Positions 33,483-45,218 of a stretch of 64,000 nucleotides of DNA are shown here, piece after piece (within the stretch, counting starts at the first letter, position 1; each line of letters starts with the position of its first letter). The notes below the pieces were generated by a model. That model did not search any database. It was not told the origin of the DNA and was given only the letters and a program-made list of their open reading frames with translations. This DNA is from Heterostelium album PN500 (lineage: Eukaryota; Evosea; Eumycetozoa; Acytosteliales; Acytosteliaceae), in NCBI RefSeq assembly GCF_000004825.1, contig NW_008805103.1, positions 619,941-683,940 of the forward strand, written 5' to 3'. The position numbers and the translations under genes were made by a program.

Positions 33483-36100
33483 ATGTTATATTTTCAAAAT
33501 GGTAAGAGTTTATATTTATAGTTAAAAAATATTAACAAATTAATATTAATAAATAAACTATCGATCAACTGTTTATTTATATATAGAGAAAAGAAAATGT
33601 TCTTTATGTTCTATCGTTTTGGCTGAAGGAATAGAAAGTTACCGTTGCTCAGAATGTAGTAATCTATTCCTTTGTATGAAGTGTTACTCTTTTGAAGCAG
33701 AGTCAAAGAGTGTTCATTATGACAGTGCACCAATGCCACATCATATGACAATCGTATCAAGTTTGTAGCTTATTCTAAATAATAATATTACAAAAAACTA
33801 TATAATAATATTAATATTAACTTTTTATCTATTATTAATATTATAGAATCAGATTTTGAATATTATCAAACAATTAAAAGCGATACAATCTATCAAAGTT
33901 TCGTTAATGTATTCAATTGCTATTCAGATAGAAGATGTATCGGAATGAAATCAAAGAATGAAGATCATCGTTCTAATGGTTTCGATTGGATCACTTATCA
34001 ACAACTCTATGATAGATCCGTTGCATTGGGATCTGCAATAAAACCATACATTGAACATGTAAGTAAAATCATTAAGCTATTAGTACTTACATTTTATATC
34101 TATATATATATATTAATATTTTTTTTTTATGTAGGGATCGAAAGTAGCAGTAATCTTGAACAATATTCCTCATTGGTATTATGTTGATTTTGCATGTCTA
34201 TTCTATGGATACACACTAGTACCTCTTAGTCAACAGATAAGTAAGTTGTTTAAACAATGTTTTTTAAATTAAATTGCTTTAATATAACAAACTAACTAAT
34301 AAAAACATTCATTAAAAGATGTTGAACAATTAATTGCAATCTTAGAGAATAGTGAACCATCTCTATTGATCGTTTCAAAAGAAATCTTTAATAGATTGTT
34401 CGATGCGATCAAAGACAACAAGCAGTTGAAAATGATTATTCATATTGAAGATGAATATGACCAAGAACAAAGAGAAACATTATCGCCATCAATAAATTTC
34501 AAACTCTATTCAGAGTTAATTAATGGTTCAACTAATGAAATTGAACATTCTCCTTTAAAAGATGGTATATTAACAATTAGTATGTTTGTAGCATTATTTT
34601 ATTTTATATTGTAGTATTTAATCTAATAAATGGTTTAATTAGCTTATACTTCAGGTTCAACAGGTCCACCAAAAGGAATGGCAAGAAAAGATGCAGAGTG
34701 TGTTTCCAATATTATTAATAGTATAAGTCGTGATGTTTCAATACAAATGGGTTACCTTTCAATATGTATGTATTATATACCTATACCTTTTATTGAAGAT
34801 ATATCTGACCATTAATAATAATAATAAACAGCAAATTCACAGAGAACATTGGATCTAAAAACAATGATTGTTGGTGGAAGAATTGGTATTCATACATCTT
34901 TAGAGGTTGAAGAGTTTCTAAAAGAACTCGCTATTTTTAGACCAACTGTATTTTGGTGTAATCCTGGGTAAATATTAACTCTAAACATTATGATATATAA
35001 AAACTATATATATATTAATAATAGTAATACTTTTCATTAGATTCTATAATTATTTTAATTTGAAATATCAAAAAAGAAAGATTGATATTCAAGAGGAGAA
35101 TCCTCAACTATCGGATCAAGAATGTGATGAATTAGCAATCAATGAAATTGGATCGATTTTTGGTGATAGAATAAAGACAGTTGTCAGTGGAAGTTCATTA
35201 TTACCAACGGAAACATTCAATTTTATGAAGAAATGTTGGGGTGAAGATAAAGCATTCAATTTTTTCGGCACAACTGAGACTACTTTTATTTCAAAGAATG
35301 ATATCATATATCCAGATGTTTCGTATCAAATCATTCCGATTCCGGGTGTTGGAGAAGACAAATCATATCCAGTTGGTGAATTGTTGGTTAAATCACCAAG
35401 AACCATCAAACAATACTATAATAATGAAGAAGCAACAAGAAATTCATTCAGAGATGGTTGGTACGTAACTGGTGATGTCGTTGAAGAATATGAACCTAGA
35501 AAGATAAGAATAATTTCAAGATTGAAAAACTTTTTCAAATCAATTCATGGTAGATTTATTTAGTAAGTAAAATTTAGCTATTAAATTAGCAGTAAACAAC
35601 ATATTTAATAACATTTGTTTGTAATAATATATAGTCCAGAAACAATTGAAAGTAATTTCTATCAATCAACAATGATAAAAGATATCTTTATTTATGGTGA
35701 TCCATTCCATGCTCATTTGGTTGCCATTATCATTCCATCAATTGATATTATAAATAAATATATCAATGAGACTACACCACATATCAACATTGATGACTGT
35801 GATGATCTAAAATCAGATGTTTTCAAAGAAATTCAATTAATTTCCAAACAAAAGAATGTAAGTTTCTCCAATCAAAACAATTGGTTTTAATATTTACATT
35901 TAATTAATTTTAACTTTTAATAGGTTGTACCATGGGGTATTCCTCAATCAATTTACTTGGACTCAATTGATTGGACAGTTGAAAACAAATTTTTAACTTA
36001 TACATTGAAATACAATAGATCTTTCATCGCCAACTACTATATCCAGCCAATTGCTCAGATGTTTGATAAATTGAAATCAAATCAAACAATCTATTTGTAA
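33483..36100 (+). CDS. Acyl-CoA synthetase (AMP-binding enzyme) with N-terminal ZZ zinc finger
   Basis: Ten exons by splice consensus and frame: 33483-33501, 33587-33760, 33847-34058, 34135-34240, 34319-34579, 34643-34765, 34832-34967, 35041-35562, 35635-35857, 35924-36100; total 650 aa. Residues about 8-62 look like a ZZ-type zinc finger: KCSLCS, then YRCSECSNLFLCMKCYSF, then a His-rich PMPHHM end. The rest is a long-chain acyl-CoA synthetase-like ANL enzyme: P-loop YTSGSTGPPKGM, the A5 box FFGTTETTF, the A7 box GWYVTGDVVEEYEP, and RIISRLKNFFKSIHGRF, where the usual Lys of K-L-S-x-G-E/Y is shifted. It would activate a carboxylic acid with ATP and CoA. ZZ fingers bind protein N-termini or tails, so the fusion may recruit the enzyme. 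The substrate is unknown. Three weak points: exon 1 is only 19 nt, two donors are unusual (GTTTGT, GTAAAT), and the enzyme is shorter than typical LACS. Confidence 0.85.
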
Positions 36101-36603
36101 ATTCTTAAAAGATTATTAAAAGGTTTATATTTGTTAGTTGTGTCATTTGTTTAATAAAAATTTGTTGAATAGATTATAATATAAAAATTTAATAATCATA
36201 GCTCAAGAATAGTTATTCGATTTACTTTGAGTGAAGTTATTGAATTGTAAGATGATACAATTCATGCTATTATCGATAATATTATTAAATAAAACTACAA
36301 AAATAAAAGGTTATAAATAGGTATTTGGGAATGAATCATGTTGAAACAACAACAAATCACGATTTTTTTTTTTGGTTATAATTCAAATCTTGTTTTGTTC
36401 TTTTTTTTAATATTACCCCTCTGAGGTGTGTGAAAATCGGAGAACAAAAAAAAAAAAAAAAAGAATCAAGATATTGTTTTAGATTTTTTGTTTGAATTCA
36501 TTTTACTCTTTTACGATGAGGTCTTAGATTATTTCATTGCTAATAGAATATTCTTATAAGATTATTTTCTCTTTTTCTTATTTATACAAACTATTCTATT
36601 CTT
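36101..36603. promoter_or_regulatory. Intergenic region upstream of surface-protein copy A
   Basis: About 500 bp of AT-rich DNA with no gene. It contains AATCAAGATATTGTTTTAGA at 36464-36483, a sequence repeated before copies B and C, about 120 bp upstream of the start codon, plus a shared TTTTACTCTTTTAC block at about 36500-36516. Both are candidates for shared promoter elements. Confidence 0.5.
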
Positions 36604-39600
36604 ATGAAGAAGTTATATTTAATTTTATTTTTTATTTCTTTTTTCGGAATATCAGGTGCTTATGTTTTGAATACTCAAGAACGTAAGTGATAACATCAAA
36701 GTCCTGACATTGAAAACTATTTTAAGTATTAATCGAATATCTACTATTTTGTCTTTTTTTTTTTCATTAGTGAGTTCATTAAGATGGTTAATTATACAGG
36801 TATTTATTTTTATGTATTTGTTTAAAAATTTTGTTAACAAAAATAAAATATAGTACCAATTCAATTGGAATATAACTGCAACTGATTGTGTTGATATCAA
36901 AGTCGATGGAGTTTTGGATTGTCTAGTAGATGAAAATGGATTTCAAACGATTACTAAATTGTATGTTTAATTAAGTGAAAAATATAAAAATAATAAAAAA
37001 AAGAAAGAGTTAACATCTTCTCAGAATAATAGTATATCCTATAACAGTGGATCGTGGAGAACCACCGGCTATTGACAAGTTGATATTCCCCAATATGCAA
37101 TGGTTCTCATTAATTGGTGCTCAACATAAAAATGCAAGCTATTCTTTATTTGGTTTGCTTGATAACATTGAAAATGTCAATTTAACTCAAATATCTGTTA
37201 ACTCTATATATTTGGTATCTGTTCCGACATTCCCTTCAAAACTTAAATTGAATACATTGTAAGTAGAATAAATTTTAAAATGTAAATCAATAACTAATTT
37301 ATGAAAATAGAGTTCTCAGTAATGTTCAAATGTATTCTGATTTAAATTTGAACCCAATATTTGCAGGAGTAAGCGCAACATTATCTTTAGAAAATATAGG
37401 ATTCTCTTTCAATTTTAAAATGCTGTCAGACTCATCAACTATGAAAACAAAAAGTTCATTAGTCAATATGTATGTATGAAAGAAAATGCAAATGAATAAT
37501 AATTCTGTTTATTAATTCATATTAATATTATCACTCTTAGAGTTATAAATTCCATAGATAGGTTTGAAACAAATGGAATGTTAAATTTTACCAACTCTTA
37601 TTTTAGTGCAATCAGTTTTATGTATGTAATTTTATATTACTCTTTTTGTATTAAACACTATATTAATTATTTTTTCCTATTAATTATAGAACGATAAAAG
37701 ATATTTCAAATAGACCACAAATTTTTTTTGAATCATCTTCTTTAAATATTTTGTAAGTATTTGGTTTTAAGATCAAATTGGAACATAAAATTAATAATAG
37801 TTCATTCTTTTAGAGATATTGATAATGCAATGGTTGTACTTGGTGTGCTACCGAAAATTAGAGATTTGTAATTGTCATTTAATTCAAAATGTTTATATTT
37901 TTTAACTTTCAATTTTATATATATAGTAAAGCATCAAATTGTGCATTTTCAACTTCAGATTTTTCAGTATTCCCTTCTCTTACTAAGATGTAAGTCATAA
38001 AAATACTACTATAATTAAAATTGAACTGTATTAACTAAAAATTAATATTTAGAAATTTTAACAATATTTCCACACCAATTGAAAATGCTTCAGGTTTGGT
38101 CAATGTGTAAGTATAAATTTTCTAAATATCAAATCACTCAAACATCTCTTTTAACATTATTTCTATAGGGTTATTCAAAATTCACCTGTTCCAATTGTAC
38201 CGCCAGAATCTTGGTTTTCAAATACGTTCACATTGTATGTTGAATATAAATATTTTTTATTAATCCTAACATCTTATTGATTGATTAACTTACTAAATTG
38301 TTTTAATTTAATCAGAAAATTAAACAATACCAATAGTGGAGGTAAATTACAAGAGTTTAAATCTTTTGATAGTGTTTCGATATCAATATATGGAACACAG
38401 AATATAAAAACGGAATTATATGATTCATTTTGTAGATTCAATTTGGATATACCATCAACCACTCTTGTTGGTAATATTGCAGATTGTATTTATTGTTATT
38501 GGTCTGAAATCAATTCAACATTTCCACCAAACACACCAGTACCCCCAATTAATTATAAATGCAGTATGTATTATATCTTTTCAAATACTATTACCTTTCA
38601 ATTTTATTAATTATTTATAAATAATAAGATATTTCATTGGATAGTTATAAATATGTCATTCCTAAAAGTATCGTAATATATACATTTCCATTGTTGATTT
38701 TTTTCTAACTTAAAAATACATTAGGCAGGCTGTTACTTTTAAATGGAACTAACTTGGGATGGGGATTAAATAGATCGCCAGCAACGTTAATGATTTCTGT
38801 TTTTAATAAGCAGTTTGCGTAATTATCTTTTTTATTTTATTGTAGTAATCATCATCATAATATTAATAATTTCTTATAGATATCCAGTCACCACAGAATA
38901 TGGAACTACAAATTTAACATTTTCAACAATTCAAAACTATACTTTTCAAATATATTGGGGATTAGAATGTATGTTATCTTTTCATTTGTTATTTATTTTT
39001 TTACATGTTATTAATTAATTTAACAATACTTTAGTAAGTGTGTATTTAATTCAATCAGAGAATATTAATGATAACAATGTTTTAATTAAAGCATTTGGAA
39101 AATTTAACTTGAAAGCACCACTTGCAATCAAAGCCACCAGTTTTGGAAATTCAAATTGTCAAATCACATATAACACGACAACTCAATTGAATTGTATAAT
39201 TCCGAATCAAAATAGCACAAATCCAATTTTAATTAATCTTGATGATACTGTTACAACTATTAATTATTATAGTTCTTCAAGTATGTACAATATCAATTTG
39301 TTGTTTTGTTTTCATTTTATCTCATTTTTTTATCTCTCCAAATTAGCTTTACTCATAAGCGGTGTCCATTTCAAGATAAATAATCAAGATGTCGAAATTA
39401 GTGCAAACTTTGGACCGAATCCATACAATGTATCTGCAATTATATCCAGCTTCCCTTGCCAACAAACATTCTTAAATTCTTCCGTATTATCATGTAGATT
39501 ACCTTCAAGGTTGGTGGAAAATGTTAATTATAGTTTGTTGGTTTATGCCAATGGATATAATCAAACGATACTTGTTTTCATTAAACCAAAAGAAGATTGT

Positions 39601-40527
39601 GGATCACAATCAAATTGCAATGGTCATGGAAGTTGTTTCGATGGAAAGTGTAGATGTAACGATGGTTATGGTGGATATTATTGTGAATCACAACTAAGTC
39701 CAGGTGTAATCATTCTCCCAAACAACACGATTCCTTCACCAACTGTCATCGTTAAAGATGGAATGAATTTCACATTCAACATCATTGCAATTCAAGAGAT
39801 AGATGAGTTAAGTTCAGTGGTAAGAGAATTGAAAACAAATAAATGGATTCATTCAACAACCGGAAATGAAACATTCAGCATCACAACATACAGTTTACAA
39901 TCAACAACACCAGAAGTCGATCAAATCAATGCAACAATCGAATATTCAAAGAACAGTAGATTGATTAACTTTGCAGGACAATCAACATTATATCCAGAGA
40001 ATAGTTTGAAATTGATGGTTACAATCAATAATTGGTCATATAAAGATCGATTAAATCGATTGAGACTATTAATGGAATCGATATCTTCAATCAATGATAA
40101 TGATGACGGTTGTTCAGAATTGGATATTTCAGTTAACAATGGAACAGAAGTGAATTTCTTGCGAATGACAATCAACGATGTATCGTTTTATGGTCGATTC
40201 CTTCCATATGCACTGTCAGACGACAAACCAGTCTTCATTCAAAATCAAGTTGTTAATCAAACTAAAGATAGTATTTTGATTGGAATGACACTATCTTACT
40301 GTGATAGTTGTGTGATAGATCCTGATTTTTCAGTTCTTGTCAACACTGACATCAAACAAAGTGATTGTAAAGAAAAATTCTCCACTTGGAAGATCGTAAC
40401 CATTGTTGTTGTGCTTTCTGTTGCTTTACTGGCATCAGTTGTCGGTGCATTTTTTTTCTATAAAAAGAAAATACAATATAGAAAAGAACAGAAAAGAATG
40501 AACAACAAATTAAATAAATTATCATAA
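36604..40527 (+). CDS. LRR-like/TIG/EGF type I membrane protein, tandem copy A
   Basis: Seventeen exons: 36604-36682, 36771-36799, 36854-36960, 37025-37258, 37311-37469, 37541-37621, 37690-37752, 37814-37867, 37927-37989, 38053-38106, 38169-38234, 38316-38563, 38629-38667, 38725-38818, 38880-38968, 39035-39280, 39347-40527; total 961 aa. The frame is continuous and the same scheme works for copy C, which supports it. N-terminal signal peptide (MKKLYLILFFISFFGISGAY); residues about 75-400 are irregular leucine-rich-like repeats, several encoded one per small exon; then TIG/IPT-like modules (LNGTNLGWG; LISGVHFKINNQDV); one EGF module (CGSQSNCNGHGSCFDGKCRC) near 653; a TM helix near 915-940 (IVTIVVVLSVALLASVVGAF) and a short basic tail. 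It resembles the ComC-like EGF/TIG proteins of Dictyostelium. A cell-surface recognition or adhesion role is inference. Confidence 0.82.
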
Positions 40528-41249
40528 TTAATCAATTCGATTAAAATCAATTAGCCTAATCAATCTGATTACTTCTATTATTAAAATTAAAATTATTACA
40601 CAACTTTGATAATCCATCATTATTCACATAATTTTTTCACAAAAAAAAAGAAAAAAAAATTAATTCAAAACAAATAAAATTTAAAAAAAAAAAACGCGGG
40701 AACATTACTTTTTTTTGAAAATAAATCTCTGTGTGAAATCATAATAAATTTTTTTTAGTATCTTTTAAACAACAACATTAATTGTACACATCTAATTGCA
40801 TTATATTAATGATAATTATTAGGTATGTTCTCATGAATAAAATAGAAATTATGAACATGATGATGTAACAACTAAATCTCTAGATCCCAGAACTACTTTA
40901 ATATGTTTTTGGTTCTGATCTCATAAGATGTGATATCAATGAACACTTTAATTGAATGATAATTCGTACATGGAACCAAAAAAATCTAATCACCTATATT
41001 CTAAACAGGGCTTTAAAGAATGTTGTTTGGGGACACAATCGGTAAAATGAGCAAAAAATCCAAGAAAAATCAAGATATTAATTTAGATTTTGTTTTTTTT
41101 TTTGAAGGTGACGAATTGTTTTACTCTTTGGTATCAGATATTTTGGATTTTTTTGACTGTCGATTTTACTCTTTTACAATGGGCATTAGATCGTCTTAAT
41201 TTTTTTTCTTTTTCTGTTTTCATTTTATTTCCACAAATTATTCTATGTT
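40528..41249. promoter_or_regulatory. Intergenic region between surface-protein copies A and B
   Basis: About 720 bp without a gene. Poly-A runs follow the copy A stop. From about 40820 (GGTATGTTCTCATGAATAAA) the sequence parallels the upstream region of copy C (from about 47535), including CTCTAGATC-like and TTTGGTTCTGAT blocks. The shared AATCAAGATATTAATTTAGA lies at 41068-41087, about 160 bp before the start. Confidence 0.5.
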
Positions 41250-44200
41250 ATGAAAAGGTTATATTTAATTTTATATTTCATTTCTTTTTTCCGACTATCA
41301 GGTGCAGATTTATATCCACAAGAACGTAAGTCATAACATAGAAAAACAAAACCAAATAAATAAAGTATTAATCGAAAATCTACTTATTTTGTCTTTTTTT
41401 TTTTTAATAAAGTGAGTTCACTAAGATGGTTAATAACGCAGGTATTTATTTTTTATGTCTTTTTATTTTAAAAATAAAAATCTGGTCAACTAATATAAAA
41501 TATAGTATCAATTGAATTGGAATTTAGCTGCAACTGATTGTGCTGGTATCAGCAATCCTGGAACACTTAATTGTGGAGTTGATCAAAGTGGATTTCAAAC
41601 AATTAATACATTGTAAGTTTTTTAAGTGAAATATTTTAATCTCTAAAAAACAATATGTTAACATCTTCTCAGAACAATATCAACTTCTATAGCGGTCGAC
41701 CATGGAGAACCACCAGTTATTGACAAGTTGATATTCCCCAATTTGCAAACGTTCTTGTTAAGTGGCGCTCAACATAAAAATGCAAGCTATTCTTTATTGG
41801 GTTTGCTTGATAACATTGAAAATGTCAATTTAAATCTAATGTCTGTTCAATCTCTAAATTTGGTATCGGTTCCAACATTCCCATCAAAACTTAAATTGAA
41901 TACATTGTAAGTAGAATAAATTTAATTAAATAAGAAACATATTATGAATCATTAACTAATTTATTAAAATAGCACTATGAGGAATGTTACTATGTACTCT
42001 GATTTAAATATGGACCCAATATTTGCAGGAATAAACACATCATTAGGGTTTCAAAAAATAACATTCACTTCCACTTTTAAAATGCTGTCAGATTTATCAA
42101 CTATGACAAGAAAAAGTACATTAACAAATTTGTAAGAGAAATTAACATTCAATCTCTATTACTTCATATTAATATTATCACTCTTAGAGATTTAAATACT
42201 ATAAATAGGTTTGAAACAAATGGAATGTTGAATATTACCAACTCTTATTTTAGTGCAATCGATACTTTGTAAGTTATTTTTATTTTGTATTAAACACTTT
42301 TTTAATTAATTTTTTTCCAACTAATTAAAGAACGATAAAAGATATTTCAAATACACCAGTAATTTTATTGGAATCTTCAACTTTATATAATATGTAAGTA
42401 TTTGGTTTTCAGATCAAATTTGAACATAAAATTAATAATTTATTCATTAGAGATATTGATAATGCAATGGTTGTACTTGGTAACCTACCGATAATTAGAA
42501 ATATGTAAATATTTATCATCTAATTCAAAATAAGGTTTCTTTTTTACTTAAACCTTTCAATTTAATTATGTATAGTAAAGCAAAAAATTGTGCATTTTCA
42601 ACTTCAGATTTTTCAGTATTACCTTCTCTTTATGAAGTGTGAGTAATAATATTAATATAACTGGAAATTTTAACTATTAACAAAAATTAAAATTTAGAAA
42701 TTTTGATAATATTTCCACACCAATTGAAAAAGCTTCAGGTTTGGTCATTGTGTAAGTATAAATTTTCTAAATAGTCAATCGATCAAAAATATCTTTTAAC
42801 ATCATTTTTTCTTTAGAGTAATTACAAATTCACCTGTTCCAATTGTACCATCAGAATCTTGGTTTTCAAATTCATCATTCATGTTGTATGTCAAACTTTT
42901 AAATTTTTAATAATCTAATTTATATTTATTCACTTATAAAAATTAATTATTATTTTCCAGAAAGTTAAATAATACCAATAGTAGTGGTAAATTACCAGAT
43001 TTTAAATCATATGAAGATGTTTCGATATCAATATATGGAACACAGAATATAAAAACGGAATTATATGATTCATTTTGTAGATTCAATTTGGATATACCAT
43101 CACCCACTCTTGTTGGTAATATTGCAGATTGTTTTTATTGTTATTGGTCTGAAATGAAATCAAAACTTCCATCAAACACACCAAATCCTCCAAATGATTT
43201 TAAATGCAGTATGTATTAATTTTCTTTTCAAATACTACCTTTCAATTTTATTAATTATTTATAAATAATAAGATATTTCATTGGATAGTTATAAATATGT
43301 CATTCCTAAAGCCGGTAGAGTATAAAATTTATATTTCCATTGTTGATTATTTCTAATTTTAAAAAATTACAATACAATAGGGATTTTGTTACAATTAAAT
43401 GGAACTAGCTTGGGATGGGGGATTAAATAAATCACCTTTAAGTTTAACGAAATTTATTTACAAATAAGCAATTTGTGTAAGTATCTTTTATATTATATTG
43501 TAGTAATCATCATCAAAATATTAATAATTTCTTATAGATATCCAGTCGACACAGAATATGGAAGCTCAAATTTAACATTTTCAACAATTCAAAACTATAC
43601 TTTTCAAATATATTGGGGATTAGAATGTATGTTATCTTTTCATTTGCTATTTATTTTTTAATTTTATTTCAAATTTTTATTAATTATTTTAAAAATACTT
43701 TAGTAAGTGTGTATTTAGTTCAATCAGAGAATATTGGTGGTAACAATGTTTTAATTAAAGCATTTGGAAAATTTAACTTGAAAGCACCACTTGCAATCAA
43801 AGCCACCAGTTTTTGGAAATTCAAATTGTCAAATCACATATAACACGACAACTCAATTGAATTGTATAAATTCCGAATCAAAATAGTACAAATCCAATTT
43901 TAATTAATCTTGATGATACTGTTACAACTATTAATTATTATAGTTCTTCAAGTATGTACAATATCAATTTGTTGTTTTGTTTTCATTTTATCTAATTTTT
44001 TTATCTCTCCAAATTAGCTTTACTCATAAGCGGTGTCCATTTCAAGATAAATAATCAAGATGTCGAAATTAGTGCAAACTTTGGACCAAATCCATACAAT
44101 GTATCTGCAATTATATCGAACTACCAATGTCAACAAACATTGTTAAATTCTTCAGTATTATCATGTAGATTACCTTCAAGGTTGGTGGAAAATGTTAATT

Positions 44201-45198
44201 ATAGTTTGTTGGTTTATGCCAATGGATATAATCAAACGATACCTGTTTTCATTAAACCAAAAGAAGATTGTGGATCACAATCAAACTGCAATGGTCATGG
44301 AAGTTGTTTCGATGGAAAGTGTAGATGTAATGATGGATATAGTGGATATTATTGTGAATCACAACTAAGTCCAGGTGTAATCATTCTCCCAAACAACACG
44401 ATTCCTTCACCAACTGTCATCGTTAAAGATGGAATGAATTTCACATTCAACATCATTGCAATTCAAGAGATAGATGAGTTAAGTTCAGTGGTAAGAGAAT
44501 TGAAAACAAATAAATGGACTCATTCAACAACTGGAAATGAAACATTCAGCATCACAACATACAGTTTACAATCAACAACACCAGAAGTCGATCAAATCAA
44601 TGCAACAATCGAATATTCAAAGAACAGTAGATTGATTAACTTTGCAGGACAATCAACATTATATCCAGAGAATAGTTTGAAATTGATGGTCACAATCAAT
44701 AATTGGTCATATAAAGATCGATTAAATCGATTGAGACTATTAATGGAATCGATATCTTCAATCAATGATAATGATGACGGTTGTTCAGAATTGGATATTT
44801 CAGTTAACAATGGAACAGAAGTGAATTTCTTGCAAATGACAATCAACGATGTATCGTTTTATGGTCGATTCCTTCCATATGCGCTGTCAGACGACAAACC
44901 AGTCTTCATTCAAAACCAAGTTGTTAATCAAACGAAAGATAGTATTTTGATTGGAATGACACTATCTTACTGTGATAGTTGTGTGATAGATCCTGATTTT
45001 TCAGTTCTTATCAACACTGATGTTAAAAGTGATTGTAAAGAAAAATTCTCCACTTGGAAGATCGTAACCATTGTTGTTGTGCTTTCTGTTGCTTTACTGG
45101 CTGTAGGTGTTAGTGTATTCGTCTTCTATAAAAAGAAAATACAATATAGAAAAGAACAGAAAAGAATGAACAACAAATTAAATAAACTATCAAATTAA
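41250..45198 (+). pseudogene. LRR-like/TIG/EGF membrane protein, tandem copy B (broken)
   Basis: Same exon plan as copies A and C: a signal peptide (MKRLYLILYFISFFRLSGAD), LRR-like exons with phase-2 introns, TIG-like part, EGF module and TM helix (open frame 44140-45198 for the C-terminal 352 aa). It is broken by single-base gains: a G5 run at about 43417-43421 where A and C have G4, a further length change at about 43450, a T5 run at about 43811 (T4 in A and C) and an A3 at about 43868 (A2 in A and C). All are in or near homopolymers, so sequencing error is a serious alternative to true decay. The rest, including introns, is very close to copies A and C. If the gains are false this is a third intact receptor gene. 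Confidence 0.8.
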
Positions 45199-45218
45199 TC
45201 AATTCGATTAAAATCAAA

